64,000 nt of DNA, taken from positions 1-64,000 of the forward strand of contig FODP01000015.1 in NCBI GenBank assembly GCA_900110395.1, written 5' to 3'. The DNA comes from Rhodospirillales bacterium URHD0017. Lineage in GTDB: Bacteria; Pseudomonadota; Alphaproteobacteria; Reyranellales; Reyranellaceae. Every line of letters starts with the position of its first letter. Position 1 is the first letter of the stretch. Positions 15,488-24,007 of the stretch are shown piece after piece. Under the pieces are notes generated by a model, which did not search any database, was not told the DNA's origin, and saw only the letters and a program-made list of their open reading frames with translations. Made by a program: the position numbers and the translations under genes.

Positions 15488-16179
15488 AGGTTCTGCGCCT
15501 CCTGAGCGGCGGCGCCGCGCACGGCCTGGTCGAGCAGGTGCGGCCAGCCTTCGAAGCCAGGACCGGCTGCACCCTCGACGGCGTGTTCGGCGCCGTCGGC
15601 GCCATGAAGGCCCGCCTGCTGTCGGGCGAGCCGGCCGACCTTCTGGTGCTGAGCCGGGCGCTGATCGACGAGCTGGCGCTCGTCGGCCATGTCGTTGCGG
15701 CGTCGATCAGGGATATCGGCGCGGTACCGACAGCGGTCGCGGTGCGCACGGCCGACGCGCCGCCCGCCCTCGAAACGGCCGGCGACCTGCGTACGGCGCT
15801 GCGCGGGGCCGACGAGATACACTTTCCCGATCCCGAGCTGTCGACCGCCGGGGTCCACTTCGCCAAAGTCATGCGCGAGCTTGGCCTGTGGGAGCCGCTC
15901 GCCGACCGACTACGGCCCGCGCCCAACGGCGCCACGGCCATGAGCGCGCTCGCCGCCTCGACGAGCGCACGACCCATCGGCTGCACCCAGACGACCGAGA
16001 TCCTGTCGACACCGGGCATCGTCGTCGCCGCGCCCTTACCACCCGGCTGTGCGCTGGCGACGACCTACACCTGCGCGGTCACCGGCCACGCCGCGGCGCC
16101 ACACGAAGCGGAAGCGCTGATCACGATGCTGACGAGCGACGCCGACCGCAGTGTGCGTCGCGCGCTGGGATTTGCCTGA
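15484..16179 (+). CDS. ModA-like (type II) substrate-binding protein without signal peptide
   Basis: This 231-residue protein resembles the molybdate-type extracellular solute-binding fold. The N-terminal strand is VLRLLSGGAAHGLVEQVRPAFEA, followed by GAVGAMKARLLSGEPADLLVLS, IGAVPTAVAVR, and a C-terminal TTEILSTPGIVVAAPLP. It starts directly at the mature-like strand with GTG 15484, overlapping the upstream stop, and has no signal peptide, so it may be cytoplasmic. Its coupling to the TctC-type gene suggests a shared role in ligand sensing or binding. Molybdate specificity is not supported. Confidence 0.75.
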   Translation: MKVLRLLSGGAAHGLVEQVRPAFEARTGCTLDGVFGAVGAMKARLLSGEPADLLVLSRALIDELALVGHVVAASIRDIGAVPTAVAVRTADAPPALETAGDLRTALRGADEIHFPDPELSTAGVHFAKVMRELGLWEPLADRLRPAPNGATAMSALAASTSARPIGCTQTTEILSTPGIVVAAPLPPGCALATTYTCAVTGHAAAPHEAEALITMLTSDADRSVRRALGFA

Positions 16180-16188
16180 CCCGTTTGA

Positions 16189-16620
16189 TCAGGTCGTCGC
16201 CCGCAGCGGATTGACGGTTGTCAGGCCCGCAAAATCCTTGTCGTTGTCAGTGACGACGACGCAGTCGTTGGCCTCGGCAATCGCCGCAATCATCATGTCG
16301 ATGGCGCTGCGCGGGCGGCCCCGCGCCGTTCCTTCGGCCATGAGCCTCGCCCATGCCATGGCGGCCATCTCATCGAACGGCAGGATGCGCCCTACGAACA
16401 AGGCGGTCGGCCCGCTGCGGCCCGAGAACCAGTCTTCCAGCTCGCGACGTTTCCTGCCAGCTGGCCGCTCCAACACGCCACGCCTGATCTCGGCAAGCGT
16501 GATCGCCGAGATGAACAGATCTTCATCGGCTTGCGCCGACATCCAGGCCGCCAGCGCCGGCGATGGCGCGGGCTTAACGGCATTGCTGATGATGTTCGTA
16601 TCGAGCAGGTAGCGGGTCAC
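16189..16620 (-). CDS. VapC/FitB-like PIN-domain toxin
   Basis: This 143-residue PIN-domain ribonuclease has the acidic metal-binding residues Asp7 (YLLDTNI), Glu44 (TLAEIRRG), Asp108 (RSAIDMMIAAIA) and Asp125/Asp127 (VVTDNDKDF). The family cleaves tRNA or rRNA when freed from its antitoxin. Its start overlaps by four bases the stop of the upstream small basic gene, the usual antitoxin-first order. The pair probably regulates itself. It sits between a binding-protein gene and a crotonase on the opposite strand. Confidence 0.88.
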   Translation of the reverse strand: MTRYLLDTNIISNAVKPAPSPALAAWMSAQADEDLFISAITLAEIRRGVLERPAGRKRRELEDWFSGRSGPTALFVGRILPFDEMAAMAWARLMAEGTARGRPRSAIDMMIAAIAEANDCVVVTDNDKDFAGLTTVNPLRATT

Positions 16621-16919
16621 AGATCGACCTTGCGACCCTGCGTGATTTCGCGCCTGACCTTGATACTGGCGCCGACCATGGGTGAACGACGCAACGCCGC
16701 GTAGATGCGGCCGCGCCGCGGTGCCTGGTCAGTCAGCGTCTGGCTGACGGTCGCCCGCAACCGCTTGGATTCCGGCCCGTCTTCGGCCAAGCGCTTCGCC
16801 AAGGAGCGAATGAGCTTTCGGTCGGCGGCGAGACCCATCACCTCGAAGCGGGCCAGGCCGCGCTGCTGCAACCGCTTGCGATAATTCTTCACCGCGCGAT
16901 CCTGTGCCGTGTCGGTCAT
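16617..16919 (-). CDS. Putative antitoxin partner of the PIN toxin
   Basis: This is a 100-residue, Arg/Lys-rich protein. The frame is open upstream to 17048, but ATG 16919 has a strong AAGGAGG site and starts TDTAQDRAVKNYRKRLQQRG. The N-terminal half could form a ribbon-helix-helix-like DNA-binding unit (KNYRKRLQQRGLARFEVMGL). A C-terminal tail (GRIYAALRRSPMVGA) could wrap the toxin. Its role is inferred mainly from the four-base overlap with the PIN gene and from its size and charge. Confidence 0.75.
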   Translation of the reverse strand: MTDTAQDRAVKNYRKRLQQRGLARFEVMGLAADRKLIRSLAKRLAEDGPESKRLRATVSQTLTDQAPRRGRIYAALRRSPMVGASIKVRREITQGRKVDL

Positions 16920-17046
16920 GACCGCCTCCTTGTGACCTGTAATATAGCTGGATAGAGCCCAGCCGCAAGGCGGCTGGCAAGCCTTGCTTGCCCCGGCGGG
17001 ACGGCGGCAAACTCGGGTCCTATCACTGACACCGAAGAGAACAGAC

Positions 17047-17847
17047 ATGGCCGTCGTCGAAACCGAACGTCACGGGCAGGTGCTCGTAGTCCGCATGAAC
17101 CGGCCCGACCGGCTGAATGCGCTCAACACCGAGATGCGCACGGAGCTGGCGAAGATCTGGACCGACTTCCGCCACAGCAAGGAGCTCGAGGTCGCGATCT
17201 TCACCGGCGCCGGCCGCGGCTTCTGCGCCGGCGAGGACATGAAGGAATCGCTGCAGAAGGGCGTCGCCGGTGGCGAGCGCCCCAAGCAGGAGGACCCGTT
17301 CATGACGGGCGCGCTCGAGAAGCCGGTGATCGCCGCGGTCAACGGCTTCGCCATGGGCGGCGGCTTCATGCTGGTCGAGCGCACCGATCTCAGGCTCGCC
17401 GTGCGCGAGGCGATCTTCGAGGTCTCCGAGGCCAAGCGCTGGCTTCTGGGCGGCTACAATCACGGCCACATCGCCAACGTGCCCTACCCGATCGCCATGG
17501 AGATGGCTCTGGGCTTCCGCTTCACGGCGCAACGCTTCTACGAGATCGGCTTCCTGAACCGCGTGGTCGATGCCGCCGATCTGATGCCCGAGGCGCTGAA
17601 GATGGCCGAGCACCTGCTCACCCTGCCGCCGGCCTCGCGCGTCAACACCGTGCACATGATGCGCCAGATGCGGCCCGCCCCCGGCCCGGACATGCAGAAG
17701 CTCGCCGCCGCCCTGCACGATCACGGCGCCAAGAGCGATCTCATGGAATCGCGCGCCGCCTTCGCCGAGAAGCGCAAGCCCAACTTCAAGGGCTGGAACG
17801 ATCCCGAAGACCGCTACCGGTTGCCGACGCTCAATTCGGTGAAGTGA
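17047..17847 (+). CDS. Enoyl-CoA hydratase/isomerase (crotonase) family protein
   Basis: The protein has 266 residues with the crotonase fold. It shows an N-terminal strand VLVVRMNRPDRLNALN, the oxyanion-hole segment FTGAGRGFCAGEDMKE near residue 55, and the second oxyanion segment KPVIAAVNGFAMGGGFMLVERTDL near residue 97. A catalytic-region acidic residue (SEAKRWLLGG) follows where hydratases have a glutamate. It should act on a short-chain acyl-CoA; the substrate is unknown. ATG 17047 is preferred over the upstream ATG 16984 because it begins at the first conserved strand. It converges on a membrane protein gene with a 17-base 3' overlap. Confidence 0.87.
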   Translation: MAVVETERHGQVLVVRMNRPDRLNALNTEMRTELAKIWTDFRHSKELEVAIFTGAGRGFCAGEDMKESLQKGVAGGERPKQEDPFMTGALEKPVIAAVNGFAMGGGFMLVERTDLRLAVREAIFEVSEAKRWLLGGYNHGHIANVPYPIAMEMALGFRFTAQRFYEIGFLNRVVDAADLMPEALKMAEHLLTLPPASRVNTVHMMRQMRPAPGPDMQKLAAALHDHGAKSDLMESRAAFAEKRKPNFKGWNDPEDRYRLPTLNSVK

Positions 17848-18220
17848 CGCCCACCGCGATCAGCACGAGCGCCGCCGCCATCAGCATCCAGCCGGGATGG
17901 CGGCCGTCGGTCGCCCAGAAGTTCCCGAGCGCGCCGAACAGATAGAGGCTGCCGACCAGCAGGCCGGTAACCAGCCGTGCCTGCGGCTCGAACCAGCGCG
18001 CCGCGACGATCAAGGCGAGCGCGCCCAATAGCCAGGCGAACGTGCTGAACTGCATGAGCAGCGGCACCAGCCGCCGGATCGCCTCCGGCGTCCGCGGCTC
18101 CGCTAGAAAGGACGCCTCGACCGGCCTGACGACAAACCGCTGGATCAGGACTCCGTGGACCACCGCGGTGACGCCACCGATGACCCCGGCCATGGCCAGG
18201 GCAGCATTTTGCCAATTCAT
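17831..18220 (-). CDS. Four-helix membrane protein, divergent from a TetR regulator
   Basis: This 129-residue protein has four predicted membrane spans, including ALAMAGVIGGVTAVVHGVLI, LLGALALIVAAR, GLLVGSLYLFGALG and GWMLMAAALVLIAVGV. An AGAGGTG site seven bases before ATG 18220 favours this start over the ATG six bases upstream. A perfect palindrome (18221-18242) lies over its ribosome binding site and start region. It is transcribed away from the TetR gene, which probably represses it. It may be a small transporter-like or stress membrane protein; no function is assigned. Confidence 0.75.
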   Translation of the reverse strand: MNWQNAALAMAGVIGGVTAVVHGVLIQRFVVRPVEASFLAEPRTPEAIRRLVPLLMQFSTFAWLLGALALIVAARWFEPQARLVTGLLVGSLYLFGALGNFWATDGRHPGWMLMAAALVLIAVGVTSPN

Positions 18221-18242
18221 GACCATACACCTCTGTATGGTC
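18221..18242. promoter_or_regulatory. Palindromic operator 1 (probable TetR site)
   Basis: GACCATACA and TGTATGGTC form a perfect nine-base inverted repeat around a CCTC spacer. It sits between the divergent membrane protein and TetR genes, over the translation start region of the former. The half-site ATACA-N4-TGTAT recurs at 18271-18284. Confidence 0.7.
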
Positions 18243-18270
18243 TATATGGCGCTCGACGTGGCCGTCGTCA

Positions 18271-18284
18271 ATACACGTGTGTAT
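18271..18284. promoter_or_regulatory. Palindromic operator 2 (probable TetR site)
   Basis: ATACA-CGTG-TGTAT has the same half-sites and the same four-base spacing as operator 1. It ends nine bases before the TetR ATG at 18294, so the regulator probably represses its own synthesis. Centres of the two sites are about 46 bases apart. Confidence 0.65.
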
Positions 18285-18293
18285 GGTCTGCCC

Positions 18294-18830
18294 ATGACCG
18301 ATCGCCTCACCAAGTCCGACTGGATAAGCCATGGCCTCAGCACTCTTGCGAAGGAGGGCGCCAACGCCCTGAAGGTCGGGCCGATGGCGGACGGGCTGAA
18401 AGTCTCGCGCGGCAGCTTCTACTGGCACTTCCGCGACATCGCCGACTTTCGCGCACAGCTCCTGCAGAGCTGGCAGGAGCAAGCGACCGACCAGGTGATC
18501 CGAGATCTCGAGGCCCAGAAGGACCGGCCGGATCGCCTGAAGCAACTCATGCGACGCGCCTTCGCGAGCAGGCGCAGCCTGGACCGCGCCATAAGGTCCT
18601 GGGCCGCCGAGAACCGCGAGGTCGCCGCGATAGTCTCCTCAGTCGACGCCCGGCGGGTCTCCTACATCGCCAAGATGCTGGCGGCGGCCGGGGTGGAGGG
18701 TCAGAAGGCGCAGCGTCGGGCTGCTTTCCTCTATTGGGCGTTTCTTGGCCAGCGCATGGTCATGGACCCCCGCCATGCGTCAATCGCGCCGGCGGCCTTG
18801 GACGACATCAGCGACCTGTTTGAAAAGTGA
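18294..18830 (+). CDS. TetR/AcrR-family transcriptional regulator
   Basis: The protein has 178 residues. The N-terminal helix-turn-helix (about 5-55) shows TKSDWISHGLSTLAKEGANAL and the recognition-helix text VSRGSFYWHFRDIADFRAQLL, typical of TetR proteins. The C-terminal helical ligand domain is not assignable. The start at 18294 places the first helix at the usual distance from the N-terminus. Two matching palindromes upstream are the likely operators for itself and the divergent membrane protein. Confidence 0.88.
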   Translation: MTDRLTKSDWISHGLSTLAKEGANALKVGPMADGLKVSRGSFYWHFRDIADFRAQLLQSWQEQATDQVIRDLEAQKDRPDRLKQLMRRAFASRRSLDRAIRSWAAENREVAAIVSSVDARRVSYIAKMLAAAGVEGQKAQRRAAFLYWAFLGQRMVMDPRHASIAPAALDDISDLFEK

Positions 18831-18928
18831 ATGTCCAGAACCCAAGTAGGGGCGACACGAATTCAAACAGCGACTGTGCACATGACCGGTGCTGGAGAGT
18901 CCGGCCCGCCGCGTGCTAGGCCTTGAGC

Positions 18929-21886
18929 ATGGCGAAATCGAAGGTACCGGCTGCTGCCAAGGCGGCGGCCAAGGACAACGGCGCGGCAGCCACCAACGGC
19001 GGCGACAAGCCGATCCGCAACCTCTACCTGGTCGACGGCTCGGGTTACCTGTTCCGTGCCTACCACGCGCTGCCGCCGATGACGCGGCCCGACGGCGTGC
19101 CGATCAACGCCGTCTACGGCTTCTGCCGCATGCTGGTCGCCGACCTTCTGGACAAGCCCGAAGTCGACCACGTCGCCATGATCCTCGACGCCAGCGAGGT
19201 CACCTTCCGCAACCAGATCTACGACAAGTACAAGGCCAACCGCCCGCCGCCGCCCGAGGACCTGATCCCGCAGTTCCCGCTGATCCGCGAAGCGGCCAAG
19301 GCCTTCAACGTCACGGTGTGCGAACTCGGCGGCTACGAGGCCGACGACCTGATCGCGACCTACGCCCGCCTGGCCGTCGAGGCCGGCGCCACCTGCACCA
19401 TCGTGTCGTCCGACAAGGACCTGATGCAGCTCATCCGGCCCGGCGTCGAAATGATGGACCCGATCAAGAAGACCAAGCTCGGACCCGAGGCGGTGATGGA
19501 GAAGTTCGGCGTCACGCCGGACAAGGTCGTCGACGTCCAGGCCCTGGCCGGCGATTCGACCGACAACGTGCCCGGCGTGCCCGGTATCGGCGTCAAGACC
19601 GCGGCCCAGCTCATCAACGAGTACGGCGACCTCGAGACGCTCCTGGCGCGCGCCGGCGAGATCAAGCAGCCCAAGCGCCGCGAGGCCCTGCAGCAGAACG
19701 CCGAGCTGGCGCGCATCTCGCTGAAGCTGGTCACGCTCAGGGACGACGTGCCGACGCCGGCCGAGCCCGAGGCCTTTGACAAGAAGAAGCCCGATCCCAA
19801 CGTGCTGCTGCCCTGGCTGGAGCAGCAGGGTTTCAAGAGCCTTTTAGCCCGCTACACCGGCGAGCTCGGCGAGGCGACCGCCCCCGTCGCGCCGGCGGCG
19901 CCCGCCGCCCTCGCCGCCAAGCCCGCCCTGCCCGCGCCGGAGACCAAGCCCGCGCCGGCGCGCGCCAAGTCGAACCAGCCTTTCACTGCCGCCGACTACG
20001 AGCTGATCACCGACGAAAAGGCGCTCGACGAGTGGATCGCCGAGGCGACACGCGCCGGCACGGTCGCCTTCGATTGCGAGACCGATGCACTCGACGCCCA
20101 GAACGGCGGCCTGGTCGGCGTGTCGCTCGCCCTGCTCGAAGGGCCGTGGGGCAACGTCAACTCGACCAAGCGGCGCGCGGCCTACCTGCCGCTCAGCCAT
20201 CGCAAGCCCGGCGCCGAGGTGCAGGGCGCGCTCGACCTTGCCGGCGACGGCGGGGCCAAGGATGCCGGCGACCTGCTGTCCGGCCAGATCCCGCTCAAGA
20301 CGGCCATCGCCAAGCTGAAGCCGCTGCTCGAGGATCCGTCGGTTCTCAAGGTCGGCCAGAACATCAAGTACGACATGTGCGTGTTCCGCCAGCTCGGCAT
20401 CGAGGTGGCGCCGGTCGACGACACCATGTTGCTGTCCTTCGTGCTCGACGCCGGCAAGCACAATCACGGCATGGACGATCTCGCCAAGCTCTATCTCGGC
20501 CAGGACACCATCAAGTTCTCCGACGTGGCCGGCAGCGGCGCCAAGCAGGTCGGCTTCGACAAGGTGCCGATCGACAAGGCGCGCGACTACGCCGCCGAGG
20601 ACGCCGACGTCACCATGCAGCTGTGGGCGCAGTTCAAGCCCCGGCTGGCCCGCGAGCACATGGTCAGTGTCTACGAGACCATCGAGCGGCCGCTGATCCC
20701 GGTGCTGCTCGGCATGGAGCAGGCCGGCATCAAGGTCGACGCGCCGCAGCTCAAAAAGCTCTCGTCGGAGTTCGAGAAGCGCATGCTCGAGCTCGAGCAG
20801 GAGCTCCACAAGCTCGCCGGTCGGCCGTTCAACGTCGGCTCGCCCAAGCAGCTGGGTGAGATCCTGTTCGACGAGCAGAATCTGCCGGGCGGCCGGCGCA
20901 ACAAGAACGGCTCGTGGGCGACCGACGTCAGCATCCTGGAAGACCTGGCGGCCCAGGGCCATGCCCTGCCGGTCAAGATCATGGAGCACCGCCAGATCGC
21001 CAAGCTCAAGGGCACCTACACCGATGCCCTGGTGCGCGAGCTCGACGCCAAGACCGGCCGCATCCATACCTCTTATCAGATGACCGGTGCCGCGACCGGG
21101 CGGCTCGCCTCGACCGATCCGAACCTGCAGAACATCCCGGTGCGCACCGAGGAAGGCCGCAAGATCCGTCAGGCCTTCATCGCCGAGCAGGGCCACAAGC
21201 TCCTCTCGGCCGACTATTCGCAGATCGAGCTCAGGCTGCTCGCGCACGTGGCCGACATCGCCTCGCTCAAGACCGCCTTCGAGCGCGGCGACGACATCCA
21301 CGCCATCACGGCGAGTGAGATGTTCGGCGTGCCGGTGAAGGGCATGGACCCGATGGTGCGTCGGCGCGCCAAGGCCATCAACTTCGGCATCATCTACGGC
21401 ATCTCGGCGTTCGGCCTCGCCAACCAGCTCGGCATCGGCCAGCAAGAGGCGCGCGAGTACATCGCCAAGTACTTCCAGCGCTATCCCGGCATCCGCGACT
21501 ACATGGAGACGACCAAGGAGTACGCGCGCAAGAACGGCTACGTGAAGACGCCGTTCGGCCGCAAGATTCATCTGCGTTTCATTGCCGACAAGAGCCAGGG
21601 CATGCGCGCCTTCGCCGAGCGCGCGGCGATCAACGCGCCCCTGCAGGGCGGCGCCGCCGACATCATCAAGAAGGCGATGATCAAGCTTCCCGGCGCGCTC
21701 AAGGCGGCGAAGCTCAAGGGCCGCATGCTGCTCCAGGTGCATGACGAGCTCCTGTTCGAGGTACCCGATAAGGAGATCGACAAGACCAAGGACGTCACGC
21801 GCACGGTCATGGAGGGTGCCGCTACGCTGTCGGTGCCGCTGGTGGTCGAAACCGGCGTCGGCGACAACTGGGCGGCGGCGCACTAG
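18929..21886 (+). CDS. polA: DNA polymerase I
   Basis: This 985-residue polymerase carries all three activities. The 5'-3' exonuclease/flap domain (about 28-300) has NLYLVDGSGYLFRAYHALP and SDKDLMQLI. The 3'-5' proofreading domain (about 355-555) has VAFDCETDAL near residue 380, GQNIKYDM and YAAEDADVTMQL, so the metal ligands are intact. The polymerase domain (about 600-985) has motif A LSADYSQIELRLLAH, motif B RRRAKAINFGIIYG and motif C LLQVHDELLFE. An Ala/Lys-rich leader of about 25 residues precedes the first domain. TTG 18923 is an alternative start. It fills Okazaki gaps and repair patches. A secreted-protein gene begins 3 bases after its stop. Confidence 0.97.
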   Translation: MAKSKVPAAAKAAAKDNGAAATNGGDKPIRNLYLVDGSGYLFRAYHALPPMTRPDGVPINAVYGFCRMLVADLLDKPEVDHVAMILDASEVTFRNQIYDKYKANRPPPPEDLIPQFPLIREAAKAFNVTVCELGGYEADDLIATYARLAVEAGATCTIVSSDKDLMQLIRPGVEMMDPIKKTKLGPEAVMEKFGVTPDKVVDVQALAGDSTDNVPGVPGIGVKTAAQLINEYGDLETLLARAGEIKQPKRREALQQNAELARISLKLVTLRDDVPTPAEPEAFDKKKPDPNVLLPWLEQQGFKSLLARYTGELGEATAPVAPAAPAALAAKPALPAPETKPAPARAKSNQPFTAADYELITDEKALDEWIAEATRAGTVAFDCETDALDAQNGGLVGVSLALLEGPWGNVNSTKRRAAYLPLSHRKPGAEVQGALDLAGDGGAKDAGDLLSGQIPLKTAIAKLKPLLEDPSVLKVGQNIKYDMCVFRQLGIEVAPVDDTMLLSFVLDAGKHNHGMDDLAKLYLGQDTIKFSDVAGSGAKQVGFDKVPIDKARDYAAEDADVTMQLWAQFKPRLAREHMVSVYETIERPLIPVLLGMEQAGIKVDAPQLKKLSSEFEKRMLELEQELHKLAGRPFNVGSPKQLGEILFDEQNLPGGRRNKNGSWATDVSILEDLAAQGHALPVKIMEHRQIAKLKGTYTDALVRELDAKTGRIHTSYQMTGAATGRLASTDPNLQNIPVRTEEGRKIRQAFIAEQGHKLLSADYSQIELRLLAHVADIASLKTAFERGDDIHAITASEMFGVPVKGMDPMVRRRAKAINFGIIYGISAFGLANQLGIGQQEAREYIAKYFQRYPGIRDYMETTKEYARKNGYVKTPFGRKIHLRFIADKSQGMRAFAERAAINAPLQGGAADIIKKAMIKLPGALKAAKLKGRMLLQVHDELLFEVPDKEIDKTKDVTRTVMEGAATLSVPLVVETGVGDNWAAAH

Positions 21887-21889
21887 GCC

Positions 21890-22618
21890 ATGCGACGGCT
21901 ATGGCCGGTGGTCGCTGCCGTCGGGCTTGTCGCGGCGACGGCGCAGGCTCAGGACCCGGCCAAGGAATGGGCGCTGCCGGCGTCCGGCCTCCTGCACGGC
22001 TCGAAGGCCACGATCGAGACCCAGCCCTGCTGCGGACCGAGCCGCAACGCCAGGGTCAACAACCCCGACAGCGCGGCACTGGCGAAGTGGTCCGGCGCGG
22101 CGGCCCGCGATGGCCGCACCCTCCTGCTCAAGCTTGCCGGCAATCGCACGCTCAAGCTCACCGACTGTGACGACCAGAGCGGTTGCGAGGCCGACGGCAC
22201 GCGCGTCCATCGGCTGGTCGATTGGTGGCCGCAGCATCGCCTCTACGTGGTGCTGGTCGGACTCTACGAAGAGAGTGCGGCCTACCTCGTGTCGGAGCGT
22301 GACGGCCGCACTTTGGTCGCCACCGCCCCGCCCGTGCTGTCTCCGTCCGGCCGTCAGGCCGTCGCCCTGGTGTCCAACCTGATGTCGGGTGTCGACCTCG
22401 AGATCATCGACCTCAGCCGCAATCCGCCGACCGCGACCAAGGTGACGGCGATGCCCGACTGCAGCGGCGCCGGCCCGAACTCGTTCCTGCGGCCGATCCC
22501 CGTGTGGACCGACGAGACGCATGTGACGTTCGAAGGCGAATCGCCCCTGCCCGAGGACAAGCCCAACACCAAGCAGTTGCTGCGAGTCGAGGGCGGCAAG
22601 GGGCAGTGGCAATGCTGA
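21890..22618 (+). CDS. Secreted six-cysteine protein, unknown function (paralogue 1)
   Basis: The protein has 242 residues with a signal peptide ending ATAQA. Six cysteines are arranged as CC at 47-48 (TQPCCGPS), C93-x5-C99 (LTDCDDQSGC), one in MPDCSG, and one at the last residue (QWQC). This layout repeats in the next gene. Shared text includes GSK-TIE-PCC, TDCDD, HRLVDWWP, PPVLSPSGR and an NLMSG segment. The family is not recognised; three periplasmic disulfides are likely. It begins 3 bases after polA and overlaps its paralogue by 7 bases, so all three may be co-transcribed. Confidence 0.75.
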   Translation: MRRLWPVVAAVGLVAATAQAQDPAKEWALPASGLLHGSKATIETQPCCGPSRNARVNNPDSAALAKWSGAAARDGRTLLLKLAGNRTLKLTDCDDQSGCEADGTRVHRLVDWWPQHRLYVVLVGLYEESAAYLVSERDGRTLVATAPPVLSPSGRQAVALVSNLMSGVDLEIIDLSRNPPTATKVTAMPDCSGAGPNSFLRPIPVWTDETHVTFEGESPLPEDKPNTKQLLRVEGGKGQWQC

Positions 22619-23367
22619 GGAGCGCCGCTGTTCTCGCGGCCTTGCTCCTGGCGCTCCCGACACAAGCCCAGGTCAACTACCAGACCCTGCCTGACGATCA
22701 GTCTTACCGGCGAATGGCAATGCCGGGGCTGGTCTGGGGCTCCCGGATCGTGATCGAGGACAAGCCATGCTGCGAGACGCCACAGGGCGCTGCCTCGCCC
22801 GATGACCAGGAGGCCAAGGTGATGGCCGAGATACCGGGCCAGGCCTTGCGCGAGGGCCGCGTGCTCGAGCTGCGGCTGGACGGTTTCCGCACGTTAAGGA
22901 TCACCGATTGCGACGACCTCAACACGTGCGGGAACTCTGCGTTCCGCACGCATCGGCTGGTCGCCTGGTGGCCAGGCACCCTTCGCACCTACGTCATCAA
23001 CGTCAGGGCATACGAAGACGAGATGGCCTTCCTGGTGCGCGCCGGCGACGGCAGCGTCACCGTCGTTGCCCGCCCGCCCATTCTCTCGCCGAACGCGCGC
23101 TATGCCATCTCCTGGGACCCTTCTTTGATGAACGGCCCGGTGATGGAACTCCTGGATCTCGCACGCTATACGCCGGCGATCCACGTGATCACGCCCGAAC
23201 GCATCTGCCGCGACGAACAGGTCCATCCGGGCCGCCAGCCGGTGTGGCTGAGCGATACCAAGGTCGCGTTCGACGATTCGACCCTCGGAACTGCGACCTC
23301 GCCGCGATTCAGGTTGACGTTGCAGATCGTGGCCGACACGAACCTGCGATGGGAATGTCACTTCTAG
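22612..23367 (+). CDS. Secreted six-cysteine protein, unknown function (paralogue 2)
   Basis: The protein has 251 residues with a signal peptide ending PTQAQ. It is a tandem paralogue of the preceding gene: GSRIVIEDKPCCETP (Cys53-54), ITDCDDLNTC (Cys100 and Cys106), HRLVAWWPG, ARPPILSPNAR, SLMNGPVMELLDL, PERIC and a final WEC. All six cysteines align in order and spacing with paralogue 1. ATG 22612 overlaps the upstream stop. A GST-like gene follows by 13 bases. The exported, disulfide-rich character suggests an envelope or secreted beta-rich protein. No catalytic motif is seen. Confidence 0.75.
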   Translation: MLRSAAVLAALLLALPTQAQVNYQTLPDDQSYRRMAMPGLVWGSRIVIEDKPCCETPQGAASPDDQEAKVMAEIPGQALREGRVLELRLDGFRTLRITDCDDLNTCGNSAFRTHRLVAWWPGTLRTYVINVRAYEDEMAFLVRAGDGSVTVVARPPILSPNARYAISWDPSLMNGPVMELLDLARYTPAIHVITPERICRDEQVHPGRQPVWLSDTKVAFDDSTLGTATSPRFRLTLQIVADTNLRWECHF

Positions 23368-23380
23368 GGAAAGAACAGCC

Positions 23381-23998
23381 ATGAAGATCTGGGGCCGTGC
23401 CAATTCGATCAACGTCATGAAGGTGCTGTGGGCCGCCGACGAGTGCGGCCTGAAATACGAGCGCACCGATGTCGGCGGCGCCTTCGGCGGCAACGACCAG
23501 AAATGGTACCTCGACATGAACCCCAACGGCGTCGTGCCGACCATCGACGCTGGCGGGCGCGTGATCTGGGAGAGCAACTCGGCGGTGCGCTACCTGTCGG
23601 CCAAGTACGCCGCCGGCACCATGTGGCCCAACGATCCCGGCCAGAGGAGCGACGCCGATCGCTGGATGGACTGGCAGCTCAGCACGATCTCCGAGCCCAT
23701 GCGCGTCTGCTTCTGGGGCCTGATCCGCACGCCGCCCGAGAAGCGCGACATAGCGGCGATCAAGAAGGCGGCCGAGGATGCCGGCCGGCTGTTCGGCCGG
23801 CTCGACGGCTGGCTGGAGGGCCGCAAGTACGTCGGCGGCCAGCACTTCACCATGGGCGACATCCCGGTCGGCTGTTTCGTCTACCGCTGGTACGCGCTCG
23901 ACATCGAGCGGCCCGAACTGAAGAACGTGCGCGCGTGGTACGAGCGGCTCGGCACGCGGCCGGCCTACGCCAAGCACATCATGATCAAGTTGACGTAG
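23381..23998 (+). CDS. Glutathione S-transferase family protein
   Basis: The protein has 205 residues. The N-terminal thioredoxin-like domain (about 1-80) contains MKIWGRANSINVMKVLW, the cis-proline segment NGVVPTID and the glutathione gamma-glutamyl site WESNSAVRYL. The C-terminal helical domain contains the conserved FTMGDIPVGCFVYRW capping motif. The active-site position (Arg-Ala-Asn-Ser) resembles the serine-type bacterial GSTs. Substrate is unknown. It follows the six-cysteine pair by 13 bases and may share their transcript. Confidence 0.88.
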   Translation: MKIWGRANSINVMKVLWAADECGLKYERTDVGGAFGGNDQKWYLDMNPNGVVPTIDAGGRVIWESNSAVRYLSAKYAAGTMWPNDPGQRSDADRWMDWQLSTISEPMRVCFWGLIRTPPEKRDIAAIKKAAEDAGRLFGRLDGWLEGRKYVGGQHFTMGDIPVGCFVYRWYALDIERPELKNVRAWYERLGTRPAYAKHIMIKLT

Positions 23999-24007
23999 GA
24001 ACGCTCA

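Noticed and set aside
16617..17048. Longer antitoxin frame starting at 17048
   Set aside because: The extension overlaps the divergent upstream region of the crotonase gene and has no ribosome site, whereas ATG 16919 has a strong AAGGAGG.
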